Below, piece after piece: positions 10,201-19,849 of a stretch of 64,000 nt of DNA. The notes beneath the pieces were generated by a model. It ran no database searches. It saw nothing but the letters and a program-made list of their open reading frames with translations, and was not told where the DNA came from. Both the position numbers and the translations under genes were made by a program. The stretch is from contig JAKLMB010000030.1 in the NCBI GenBank assembly GCA_022813625.1, forward strand, positions 186,001 to 250,000. The letters run 5' to 3'. The DNA comes from Aaosphaeria pasadenensis (Eukaryota > Ascomycota > Dothideomycetes > Pleosporales). Every line of letters starts with the position of its first letter. Position 1 is the first letter of the stretch.

Positions 10201-12519
10201 CAGTGGGGTCATGACTTCCGACCTGACTACAAAGCGCTTGGCGAGGTGTTGAGTCAGTTCCAAGGCTTACCCATTATGGCTCTCACTGCTACTGCTACGC
10301 AGCTTGTCCGCAAAGACGTCACGGCTAATCTAGGAATTCGCGGATGCAAAGAGTTCTCTCAGAGCTTCAATCGGCCCAACTTGACCTACGAGGTGATCGC
10401 CAAAGGGAGGGGCGCCGTCGCCAGCATCGCGGAACTGATCAAATCCAAATACGCGAAGAAGTCTGGGATAGTGTACTGCTTAGCCAGGATGACTTGTGAG
10501 AATGTTGCTAAGCAATTGACTTCATTGGGCGTCAAAGCTTACCATTATCACGCTGGGCTTGACCCTGCTGAACGGTCTGATGTACAGCGGAAATGGCAAC
10601 AAAACAAATATCATGTTATTGTCGCCACCATCGCCTTCGGTATGGGTATCGATAAGGCTGATGTCCGATTTGTCGTTCATCACAGCTTGCCTAAAACTCT
10701 TGAAGGTTATTATCAAGAAACCGGCCGTGCTGGTCGTGATGGCAAACGCTCCGGGTGCTATTTGTATTACCAATACGGTGACACTAAATCTTTGAAGAAA
10801 TTCATCGACGACAGCGACGGAAGTTGGGAGCAGAAGCAACGACAATACGAAATGCTTCGAAATGTTGTTCAATTCTGCGAGAACAAGAGCGACTGTCGCA
10901 GAGCTCAAGTTCTTGGCTATTTCAGCGAGGCATTTGATCCTCAAGACTGCAACAAGACGTGTGACAATTGTCAGTCTAACGCAACTTTCGTGGAGAGAGA
11001 TCTCACAGAGTATGCACTTCATGCTGCTAGACTGGTCGAACAGGTTCAGGAGCATAATGTCACCTTGTTACAGTGTGTCGATGGATTTCGAGGCGCGAAG
11101 AATGCAAAAATCAATAAGTTGGGATTAGAAAAAGGACTAGTCGGTTACGGGAAAGATTTGGAGCGAGGAGATGCTGAACGTCTCTTTCAGAAAATGATAG
11201 AAGACGGCGCACTACGGGAGAAGAGCATCTCGACCAAGACGAAGACTGGTACTTTTGTGAACAATTATCTACAGGTATTGCACAACGCAGCCTTGTTTTG
11301 CAGAGCAACGACTGACTTATTACACCAGATTGGCTCCAGAAGCAGCAACTATAGCGAAAAGAATCCGCTCACGCTGAATATTAGATACTCGCCCAGCAAG
11401 CATCGAGCTCTGCCAAAGAAAGTCGCACGCTCCGAGTTTCCATCAACGAATGTTTCCTCCCCTATTCGGGGGCCTGCGAAACGTAACATCAGACAATTCG
11501 CTTATGACGAAGCTGACGATGATGAAGATGACGAGGACTTCCAGGACATTCGTCAGATTCGTGGAAAGACCCATGGTGTTAATACAACGAAGCGCCCTGG
11601 GTTCGCTGTCGAGGACGAGGATGAGGACGAGGAACTTGGCAACCTGCACACGATTAAGAAAGCAACAAAGGCCACGAAAGGAAAGAAGACTGCCGGACGA
11701 TCGCTTCAGGACAGAATAGGAGAGCTCACAGACTTCCAAAAGACGATTTTCGAAGACTTTGTGAACAGTGCTAGGTCCATTGCGCAGAAAATTCGTATCG
11801 AACAGCAGCTCACGCGGCAACCATTCACGGAGGCGGTCCTCCGTGAGATGGGTCTCAACCTTCCAAAGAACCTCCAAGAGCTCACCATGATTCCTGGTGT
11901 AAGCACCAAGGCCGCCCAGCGATATGGTCCGAAGTTCCTCCCTATGATCCACAACACTCGGAGGGTGTTTGGCACGAATCTACCAAATTCAAGGACGCAC
12001 GAGGTTGTCGAATTGGATGACGACGAAGACGAAGTTTTGGATCCCAATCATCAGAACGTGGTCGATCTATTGACAAGTGAATCCGAGGCGGAGCAATCTC
12101 CAGTTGACTCGGATGAAGAGGAGGAGCCCGTCGAGGTGAGCCATCACTTTGTGCAGGCGCCGTTGGATCCTCGCGTAGAGGAGTACAATAGGCATGCACC
12201 TCAGCCGAATAGACAAAATTCGGCGTCAACATCGTTCTCGTCTCGTGCTTCGCCTCATCCACACGCGAGAGCGAGGGGAGCAAAGGCCCGGACGTCAAGG
12301 AAGGACGGTGGTAAGGGGGCGAGAAGGTCCTCGGGAAATGGAAGTAAGAATTACAGTGGTGTGAAGAAAAGCACGTCCAGGAGGTCGGCATCTGGTGGTG
12401 GTAGGGCGTATGGGAAATCAGCAGGGGGTTCCGGTTCAAGGAGGCCGCCTGGAGCTGGAGGAGCTGGAGGAGGAGCTGGGGCAAGCGGATGGAGTTCGAT
12501 CATGGCCATGCCTACATAG
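7276..12519 (+). CDS. sgs1: RecQ-family DNA helicase (Sgs1/BLM/QDE-3/MusN type)
   Basis: ATP-dependent 3'-5' DNA helicase of the nucleus, expected to act with Top3-Rmi1 in recombination-intermediate dissolution and replication-fork repair. One uninterrupted exon, 1747 aa. Residues 1 to about 830 are disordered, Ser/Pro/acidic-rich. The helicase core follows: HPWSNDVRRALLEQFGLRGF, Walker A MPTGGGKSLCYQLP (near 856-870), DEAH box VVDEAHCVSQWGHDFRPDY (near 967), SAT-like TATATQ, IAFGMGIDKADVR and QETGRAGRDG (motif VI). Next come the RQC zinc-binding cysteines (CRRAQVLGYF...DCNKTCDNC, about 1205-1235) and winged helix, then an HRDC domain (about 1483-1560). The last 200 residues are acidic and then a Gly/Ser/Arg-rich basic tail. 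The long N-terminus and HRDC mark the Sgs1/BLM class rather than short RecQ forms. Upstream neighbour shares the promoter. Confidence 0.96.
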   Translation: MPRNNLSEHLKWLLKEKPFVPPASPLPGYDPTAIDTFPASQNAPALDSSLSSRYESEQTLVHTVQPPQPPSGPDASTAVTHTHPSDGTPTVDMARLRMTPGAGRPRLVVAAPVSQNTPTASASKPLRRMVDSNYSTSRRQLHTFTSSSPHNGFGRESSIDVDAIDLTGLTGSSPLSSPAHTGRGRKRKSDEFEQDLQITKLSGPPQAAPASSPDDFDSTEFPDIEELMQPPDDPPPPYSTVVPHREAINDIPLQDDSFDDSYMEPVVMDNSDETYRLGVNNQESNSARKRKPLSRVGSDVIAPPRKIGKQTDNSIEPCRPPTLTSTKKNKQASTPAPRRKLPDEILDSEEEDLEDDGCEFEGFDGLESGPVSPIRKPQSSPRKDRVAESPQPSAHSAALPYRSPSKRLETVSPRKPRMGRDTPSIQPQTGPSARTSPRKLGLTPKSNIQSPCSPSSSGLNKEEKKRISKVVEYFLEAESCRLAQLSKSASSQWDRVRTSFHKQVEEFGQPDPDDFAKLNKSRAKKEALEQLATLSNTHADLSAKRAELREKLLDSLNEEFDFVVGRQSNETYTALLHVQAQIYALLEPAGMKAYLNRSNDAEHIIIESTQGTPVKREPDDDMHQDDNRVPQTQYAKPSRAPKQNQWERSERVKVSESPRRYIESTSIIGSPSDRRLDATKRRLRFEEQDSINKIIETPLRGQAAILEMSEDEAYDLASDFPDDFEVNENLFARNMGSPEHPIDDEEDFCNDDDDEFLEDLANAEDYEFDWKGDKVYPKVYTGHRDTLQETSGNPVRQRKLDTPPRKPQPNDAGMGHPWSNDVRRALLEQFGLRGFRPCQLDAINTTLAGKHCFVLMPTGGGKSLCYQLPAVIRSGKSNGVTIVVSPLLSLMEDQVEACRTRFGMQAALINGQSTKEEKAHIMNGLRESDPQTFIQLLYVTPEMLSKNQRMIDIFRQLHDRGKLARVVVDEAHCVSQWGHDFRPDYKALGEVLSQFQGLPIMALTATATQLVRKDVTANLGIRGCKEFSQSFNRPNLTYEVIAKGRGAVASIAELIKSKYAKKSGIVYCLARMTCENVAKQLTSLGVKAYHYHAGLDPAERSDVQRKWQQNKYHVIVATIAFGMGIDKADVRFVVHHSLPKTLEGYYQETGRAGRDGKRSGCYLYYQYGDTKSLKKFIDDSDGSWEQKQRQYEMLRNVVQFCENKSDCRRAQVLGYFSEAFDPQDCNKTCDNCQSNATFVERDLTEYALHAARLVEQVQEHNVTLLQCVDGFRGAKNAKINKLGLEKGLVGYGKDLERGDAERLFQKMIEDGALREKSISTKTKTGTFVNNYLQVLHNAALFCRATTDLLHQIGSRSSNYSEKNPLTLNIRYSPSKHRALPKKVARSEFPSTNVSSPIRGPAKRNIRQFAYDEADDDEDDEDFQDIRQIRGKTHGVNTTKRPGFAVEDEDEDEELGNLHTIKKATKATKGKKTAGRSLQDRIGELTDFQKTIFEDFVNSARSIAQKIRIEQQLTRQPFTEAVLREMGLNLPKNLQELTMIPGVSTKAAQRYGPKFLPMIHNTRRVFGTNLPNSRTHEVVELDDDEDEVLDPNHQNVVDLLTSESEAEQSPVDSDEEEEPVEVSHHFVQAPLDPRVEEYNRHAPQPNRQNSASTSFSSRASPHPHARARGAKARTSRKDGGKGARRSSGNGSKNYSGVKKSTSRRSASGGGRAYGKSAGGSGSRRPPGAGGAGGGAGASGWSSIMAMPT

Positions 12520-14615
12520 GGTATGGTCGAGCAAGCAGGTGTTGTTATTGTCATCGTATCAAGCAAGGTTGGCCTGTCACCCCCGCGAAGGCGTTTTCAC
12601 AATGTCGAAAGGAATTAACGAATGGAACGGAATGGATATGGTATGAATCAATTGAGCACATTTGAACGAATGGAAGCAAAGCCCGCTTCTTGTTGATCAA
12701 ATCTATCCCACAACTATAGAGTGAGTGATGAACGGAGTGGCCAGACCCTTCTTGAATCCCTTTAGAACCTGACCCTGCATTGCCCTACGAGTAGTATTGG
12801 CTACTATTCAAATCAATTTCTACGGTGCAGATGTCACCAAATCGCCGGTCGCAAAGCAAAGTCGTCTGAATCAGATAGTAAGCAAGGCCATGCGGAGGCC
12901 TACTCATGACGAGCGGCCAAATCTACCCAACGCCTCATCGCAGGAAGCACGGCCCTGTATGCAATAAGACGCCTATTTCCCAAAGGAACCAGACAGGTTA
13001 ATGTCCCCCCCCCTTGGTCCGATGGTTTCCGAGTCTCCGATGAAACGGTCGGAAGGATTCGCCTGCTCTCTTGAGCCTCACCCCTCGCTATACCTATCAT
13101 GTATCTAGCGCGAGGGCACATTTTCCTCAACCGACGCGTTAGAGGCGGTAGGGGCGGTTAGCTCCCGCCTTGGATTTCCTCTTGTGGCGGGAAGAGAAGG
13201 TCGCGCCGCACCTACTTGCACCCAAATCTCCTAATGCTTGCAAAGTTGCAACTCTCTCCAAGTCCAACTTTCGTCCCGGGTAACCAATGCGCCAGAACTA
13301 AGAACAAATAGTCGAACCCAGTACGATTACTTAGTCGCTATTCGTTCATTGCTAACGATTGCTCGAACGCTCATTGGCGATGACTATGCACACGCCCCCC
13401 ACGTCCATACGCCCACACCCGCAGACGCAGCACGAGTCGTCGTTCTGGGGAACATGGGGAAAGCAAGAAAGGACCGTGGCCCTTGTCCGTTCGACGAAAA
13501 ATTGCGGGTGAGGCCGTGCAGTTTTACTCAACGCGTAACAAGTTCAGAAATCATGCCCCAGTGCCATTCGCCGCGGTCTTTGAGCACATGTACGTCATTT
13601 ATGCCTCGATCTATCTATTCGAGGTGTTTCGATGGAGGCTGGTCTGAGTGTGCTTTGGTATATGTGCGTGACACTGTGATTGTCGCTATGGATGCCATAC
13701 ACTGTGGTCAAAGTCTTCGAAGAACGACAACAGACCAATATAAAATGTTCACAATCTTGATGACAGCCTGCCATGTACAAAATGATATTGAAAACACACT
13801 AGGAGTTTCCTTGTTCCGATACTCGAGTCGAAGACACTGGGCGCCCTTTTATTTTTATTCGCTCACCTGCAATTGGTTCCGAGCTGGAGCTAGAAGGATC
13901 TCCTAATGACTTCATCCACGCCTATGTTTCTCTGGGATTGAAGGACGCCTCGTCGAAGCTGCCCAAGCCCTGGCCCTAGAGTACGAAAAGGCCCGACTCT
14001 GTAACTTGTAATCCAAGTTCGTCACGCGTCGGCAACCGGAGACGTGATTGTGTTGGAACCAGTCGTGTCAGTCTTCCAATAGAGACTCTCTTGAGGCTCT
14101 CGATCGCCCTCTTCCGTACTAAACTAGTGTCCATCACTCGCCTCTCCACACCACGCCAAATCAATGCCAACCGAACCGTCTTTCTCTCCGCATTTGGTCC
14201 AAACTCGTAAGGAATTTCTCATTCTCTTGCTCAAAGAGACACACAGACCTCATCTGCCTCCGCCTCCGACTCCATCCCTCCACATCCTAACACCCACACT
14301 TACACAGACCCCCCTGGACCACCGCAGACACCGATCGTTGGGGTCTCCAAACCAAATGCCGTAACGTTATATAAATGCCCTTGAAATCTTCCCCAGAGTC
14401 GTGAGTTTTGATTCCCCACCCTTCTCCTCCACAGAATTGGTCTTCCTCTCATCATCTCGACACCATCCCAATTGGTCTTGCTCTTCTCTCCTTGAGGCAT
14501 TGTCCTTCATCAAACCTCTCCTTCATCTTTTGTTACTTTGTCCTTGTTAGCAAACAACAAGTGGTAACGAAAGTACATTGTTAGCACCTCCAATATATAT
14601 CACAACAATCCCAAG
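12520..14615. other. Long intergenic region upstream of the sugar transporter
   Basis: About 2.1 kb. A 222-codon open frame (13238-13906) has no recognisable domain and unconvincing composition. The last 500 bp are pyrimidine-rich, as in many strongly expressed fungal promoters. Matches to the CreA consensus SYGGRG occur at 12892-12897 (GCGGAG), 13445-13450 (CTGGGG) and 14258-14263 (GCGGAG on the minus strand). Carbon catabolite control of the transporter is plausible, but such six-base matches are frequent by chance. Confidence 0.5.
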
Positions 14616-16657
14616 ATGGATAGGAAGACAGACGACAAGATCGGCGTCGACGCATCGTCAGGATCTAACGTGCACCAAGAAATCATCGGCAGCATGCATG
14701 ACAGCCAAAATGCCTTCGGCACCCGGGAGCCTTACGGCCCTGCTGGGTTCAGAGGATTGTTCACCAACCACTACGTAGCCATGTGTGCGACGTTCGCCAC
14801 CATTGGTGGTCTGCTTTTTGGATATGAGTAAGTCCTTTCTGATCCACCCCTGCAAATGGGGAAATCTGGGGAAGAGCATAATCGCTAACCTGCAATCGCT
14901 GTACAGTCAAGGTGTTATTTCCGTGACATTGGTCATGGAGCAGTTTCTCGATGAATTCCCACGTGTCTCTGAGAAGGCTTCTGGTGCTGGGTTCTGGAAG
15001 GGTCTCATGACGGCTATGTTGGAATTGGGTGCTTTGATCGGTGCCTTGTTCTCTGGTTATCTCGCCGATCGATTGAGCCGCAAGTACTCCATCATGGTCG
15101 CTGTCGTCGTCTTCACTGTTGGTTCGGTCCTCCAGACTGCCGCCGTCGAATACGGTATGCTCACTGTTGGACGTCTGATCGGCGGTGCCGGAATCGGAAT
15201 GTGAGTAATGCGATGATGCAATATCCAAGATCTTCTAGAGATGTTAGTATCTAATGCGTTCGACAGGCTTGCCACCATCGCCCCGCTGTACATTTCGGAA
15301 ATCGCACCCCCTGAGATCCGAGGAGCTCTGCTCGTGCTCCAAGAGTTTAGCATCGTCTTGGGCATCGTCGTCGCCTTCTGGACCACCTATGGCACCCGCT
15401 ACATGTCGAGCGATTGGTCGTGGCGTCTCCCCTTCCTCATCCAGATGATCCCCGGCTTCATCCTCATCGTTGGAATCTGGTTCCTCCCATTCTCCCCCCG
15501 CTGGCTCGCCTCGAAAGGCCGCGACCAGGAGTCTCTCGAGAACTTGGCCAGACTCCGCCGCCTCCCGACCAACGACCCCCGCGTGTACCAGGAGTGGTGC
15601 GAGATCCGCGCCGAAGCCGCCTTCAACAAGGAGGTCAGCGCCGAACGTCACCCGAGCCTCCAGGAGCCCACGCGCTCCAACCGCTACAAGCTCGAGGTCT
15701 CGTCGTGGCTCGACTGCTTCCGCGCCGGATGCTGGAGGCGCACGCTCGTCGGTGTTGGCATCATGTTCTTCCAGCAATTCGTCGGTATCAACGTAAGTCA
15801 AAACAAACTGATCAGAATTATGTAGAAAAGTTGGATTATCTAACGAAGAGAAAAATAGGCACTTATCTACTATTCCCCTAGCCTGTTCGCCACCTTGGGC
15901 CAGGACTACGAGATGCAGCTTCTCCTCTCCGGCATCATCAACGTGACCCAGCTCGTCGGCGTCGTCACCTCCCTCTGGACGATGGACGGCTTCGGCCGCA
16001 GGCCCTTGCTCCTCGGCGGCGCCTTGCTCATGTTCATCTCCCATCTGATCATCGCGGTGCTCGTTGGCAAGTTCGGCCACGATTGGGCCACGTACTCCAC
16101 TCAGGGTTGGGTCGCCGTCGCTTTCCTCTTCTTCTACATGTTCTCTTTCGGCGCTACTTGGTAAGTCTCTCTCTCTTGCTCTCTCCAGAAGCGCAAATCG
16201 CATGGGAAATCCACGATGCTAACGACTCTTTCTTTCGCAGGGGACCCGTCCCATGGAGTGTGCCATCCGAAATATTCCCCAGCTCTCTCCGCGCAAAGGG
16301 TGTCGCCTTGTCAACCTGCTCCAACTGGCTGAACAACTTCATCATCGTAAGCTCCCCTTCCCCCGTCTCCCCCTCAAAAACCCCATGGAAACTAACGCCA
16401 ATTCCCAACAGGGCCTCATCACCCCACCGATGATCCAAAACACAGGCTACGGCGCGTACACCTTCTTCGCGGTATTCTGCCTCCTCGCCTTCGTCTTCAC
16501 CTACTTCTTCATCCCGGAGACCAAGGGCGTCAGCCTCGAGCAGATGGACGCCGTCTTCAAGGACGTGTCGAGCGTCGCCGACGAGGAGCGCAAGGCGCGT
16601 ATCGAGCGCGACATCTATGAGAGCAGCGCTGAGCAGAGGGCTATGCATAAGGCGTAG
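14616..16657 (+). CDS. MFS sugar (hexose-type) transporter
   Basis: Plasma-membrane sugar:proton symporter of the MFS sugar-porter family, 561 aa. Six exons: 14616-14827, 14907-15200, 15267-15792, 15859-16160, 16241-16346, 16412-16657; phases agree. Seen: TM1 FATIGGLLFGYDQGVIS (formed across intron 1), the loop 2-3 motif GYLADRLSRKYS, YISEIAPPEIRG, the PFSPRWLASKGR motif closing the first half, QQFVGINALIYYSP in TM7 (across intron 3), GRRPLLLGG in loop 8-9, WGPVPWSVPSEIFPSSLRAKG (across intron 4), and the terminal PETKGVSLEQMD motif. About twelve hydrophobic segments are visible. Resembles fungal hexose/monosaccharide permeases. The exact sugar cannot be inferred; quinate and disaccharide carriers share these motifs. 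Confidence 0.93.
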
Positions 16658-18763
16658 AGTCGCTTTGGCCTGCCTTGCCTTGCCCCGACTCGCCGTTTGG
16701 TGTGTGTGGGTGAGGGGGAGAGGGGAGGATGGGGGAAGGGAGTTGAGAAAAGACGTTTCTCATAGTAATGATAGGAACGCCATTATTCATGAGATAGACG
16801 ACATACAAACATACCATGTACCAGTAGCTTTATTTATATTCAAATTTCGAGCATATTTTTCAGATTCGAAAATTCGCTAGTGTCCAAAGACAAAGTGATG
16901 AAAAACAAACAAACATCCCAAGTGAAGAAACAAAAAGGAAGAGAAGTGACGTGCTGTGAAGCAAAGTCAAACAGCCTCCACACACAGAAAGCATCTTTTC
17001 ATTATACAAAGAGTGCGGGACACGACCTTCATATTATATCCTTTCCAACCCATCCACCATAACTAAATCCGAGAATTGCCCAAAACATCACACCACCATG
17101 ATCTTTAACATCACGATACTTACCACGTCGGGACAGCATCGCCGCGGTAAATTTCTACATCCAGCAGGGTGAGCGACTCAAAGGAGGACGAAGGGCGGGA
17201 TATGGGTTCCGAAGGATTACGATACCTGGGCTGCGAGGGTTGTGCTGGCTCTGGTTCTGGGAGGGCGGAGGGGGAGGGCAAGGGGTGTGGGTATCAGTGA
17301 CAGGACAGTCATGTGAACATACACTGTATGCTGTGCTGTGGGTCTGGGTTTTTGGGGGAAGATATGACTTTTGCGGGCGATATTGCCGTTCGGAGGTCAG
17401 GGGCGCGTGGAGGGTATTTCCTCCCGCCGTCGCTGCCCAGCCTCCGTGCTCGAGGCTCTGCGGAAAGGGGTATGGCAGGTTTGTTGGCTCTTGTGGGGGG
17501 TGGGGGGAGAATCGTGAGGACGCGTTGTGGGATTGGTGCGTTGCGTTGTCTTGGGGGTTTGTTTTATGGAGTACATGTTGTATTGTGTTATTGAATGCTT
17601 GTGGAGATGGCGTGGGCGGGCTAGATCGAATCACGCGGTGTGCGTGCAGGATGCCTAGGTATATGAAATCATCGAAGGCTTCTTCGGCGTGGTTTTGTGT
17701 ATGTATGTACAGAGTAAATTGGCTTGAGCCACTGGGTGAGATTGACGGCCTGGTCTTCCAACAGTGGGAGACCCGCTAATCATAGACCCGCAAATACGTT
17801 GTTCCCTGATACCAGCTTTTTGCTCATTACCCCCAGTGCCCCCTCCATTGTCGGACTCGAAGTCTCTCCTCTTCTTTCTGCAAAAACGAGTGGGGGTAAT
17901 ACGCCCACTTTCGACTCCGACCTGGCTGCCTACCAACGAGTTCCAACCAGTGCCAGTTCACGGACCGTGTCGAGCTGCTAATGTGACCTCCCGATGCAGT
18001 TGCCAATTCTTGGATGAGTCCTCGAAACCTTCCCAGCGTCCACTTCTCTCGAAATCGTCTCTCTACCACGCAGGCTCTATCCTCTCTATAAGGCGTGGCT
18101 TCTAAGGTGGCTATATGCCCCTCAGACTGTAATTTTGCACCTCCAAGGCGGTTGTCAGAAAACCACCTTCGAATTCCAACTGCTCTTCCCCAGTAACCTT
18201 CGCGATACGGGTTCGCGATGACGGACATTCCTTCGGATTGGAAGTTATAAGGAAGAGCCCGCAAGCGATAAGGATATGGTTACAGCATCCCAGCAAGGGT
18301 TTGGCAGCCCGTGAACTCGGTACGTTATGCTTGTGTCAGGACTGGAAAGAAACCCGTGGTTGGCGCATTGGAATTTGTCTCCGTGCAACCTCGTTGAACA
18401 AAATATCCTTCAAGAGACAGGGTCGGGTATATCTTCCACAGAGTATCTAAGACTCATGCTGGACTATGCAAGATACTCGTAAGAAAGCCAGAAGACTGCG
18501 GTCCTTTTGGTTTTGCGGTGAAACCCTCACGGACGTATTGCTTCGCTTGCTATGCGTATTCCATTGGAACCACAGGAAGCAAAGAAGGGCGATTTACGAC
18601 GTCCGCACGATATAGCTAGGAAAGGCGATGGCATCCTAGAAAAGAACTGGCCACTTGAGAACTCGGGTACGTGTACTTGTGTACACATCTGTTAGGATCT
18701 TCCGGGTTCTATGTTGACCATAGTATGGTAGATGGCCATAGAGACCAAATCCAGAGGAACAAA
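16658..18763. other. Intergenic, no supported gene
   Basis: About 2.1 kb between the 3' end of the transporter and the 3' end of the beta-lactamase-fold gene. Open frames up to about 180 codons on both strands are Pro- or Trp/Gly-rich shadows of a skewed G/T-rich segment (17200-17650) and have no motif. An imperfect direct similarity (GAACTCGGTACGT near 18312 and GAACTCGGGTACGT near 18659) was noted without interpretation. Confidence 0.5.
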
Positions 18764-19849
18764 TCACCCTCTTACTATCTTGTGCTCCTCTCCTGGGGCT
18801 AGGCTGATTATTTCAGTTTGGGGGAGCTTGACAGGCTTCAGCTCATTGTGATCCAGTTGAAACATCTTTTTAACTTCGTCGACAGCATATTTCCCGATGC
18901 GGACCTGCTTGACCGATATACCCCGATTGTCCTTGTCGGCATCATGAGCACTGATCCAGGCTTGTGCGTAGAGGCTTCGAGCAATCTGCAAGCCCCCGGG
19001 CGAGCCGGCAGATACGTTACCACCTAGCCACCAAGGGTTCTCAACTCGATCGAATGAGTGGATCAAGGCGCTCAAAGGCAGGGCAGATTCCGCTACAAGA
19101 TGAGACGATGCATAAGGACGGATGATATCGTATGGTACACCGTGTGGAGAGTACACAACGGAGATGGTTTTCTCACGATCGTTGTTCGGCGAGGGTACAA
19201 TGGTGCTTGGGGAGGAGGCAATTGTCCTAGGGGAGCCTGGGGAAAGAGGCGGGCTCATGGGAAGATCGAGGTAATATCCTGGATTGGCCGAAAGAACGCT
19301 ACATGGAGGACGGTACGTGATGCCAATGGCATGATGTAGGTTGGTGACGTCCCATTTAGCGGGTAGCCAAGTCACCGTTACCTCTCCACAAGAACCTCGA
19401 GGGGACATGGGAGGCAAGACCAGGCGATATATGGAGCGCGAGTCTCCCTCGGCATATTTTGGAAGTGTCTGGACTAGCTCGGGTTGGAAGTGCTTCCATG
19501 ACTTGATCTTTCTTGCGGCGGGAGGGGTGGCCAATATGGTGGATTGGCAATCTTGAGGCAATTGACAGAGCGTCTCCTGGTGGCAGTGGTCTGGCTTATC
19601 CTGGGAAATCAAGATGAGATCGGGTTCGTGGTCCAAGTCTCTTAGAGATTTGATGCAAGGGGCGTTTTTCTGCTCTGATATAGAAAAGATGCTGTTGAGA
19701 ATGATTGAAGGGCCCGTAAGCCATGGATCTATCAGGATGGTGAAGGAGCCTGGAAAAAGGCCTGGAGATGAGAGAGGAGGGGCTACGGGAGGCACAAATG
19801 TTAGGAGGAAAGCCGTATCACCGTTGAGGCTCCGGACGGTCAAGGACAT
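18764..19849 (-). CDS. Metallo-beta-lactamase-fold (UlaG-like) protein with altered metal motif
   Basis: Intronless, 361 aa, probably cytosolic. It resembles fungal proteins annotated as beta-lactamase superfamily domain: an early strand ending in ILIDPWLTGPS, a predicted metal-motif loop at LILISQDKPDHCHQETL, then ILATPPAARKIKSWKHF, VTVTWLPAKWDVTNLHHAIGITYR, and a late VVYSPHGVPYD strand. In catalytic members the first metal motif is HxHxDH; here the aligned residues are Q83-x-K85-x-D87-H88, so the two leading histidines are absent. That suggests lost, different or mononuclear metal binding. The region 205-230 is a Pro/Ser-rich insertion. ATG at 19849 is the first in frame. Function unknown; the fold assignment is moderately sure and the activity is not. 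Confidence 0.75.
   Translation of the reverse strand: MSLTVRSLNGDTAFLLTFVPPVAPPLSSPGLFPGSFTILIDPWLTGPSIILNSIFSISEQKNAPCIKSLRDLDHEPDLILISQDKPDHCHQETLCQLPQDCQSTILATPPAARKIKSWKHFQPELVQTLPKYAEGDSRSIYRLVLPPMSPRGSCGEVTVTWLPAKWDVTNLHHAIGITYRPPCSVLSANPGYYLDLPMSPPLSPGSPRTIASSPSTIVPSPNNDREKTISVVYSPHGVPYDIIRPYASSHLVAESALPLSALIHSFDRVENPWWLGGNVSAGSPGGLQIARSLYAQAWISAHDADKDNRGISVKQVRIGKYAVDEVKKMFQLDHNELKPVKLPQTEIISLAPGEEHKIVRG

Noticed and set aside
7292..12484. Many antisense frames within the RecQ gene
   Set aside because: They are shadows of the long coding frame on the plus strand.
13238..13906. 222-codon plus-strand open frame upstream of the transporter
   Set aside because: No domain, odd residue mix, lies in promoter-type DNA; no splice or conservation evidence available.
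17155..17634. 159-codon Pro/His/Ser-rich minus-strand frame
   Set aside because: Composition follows the G/T-skewed DNA; no motif and an overlapping open frame on the other strand.
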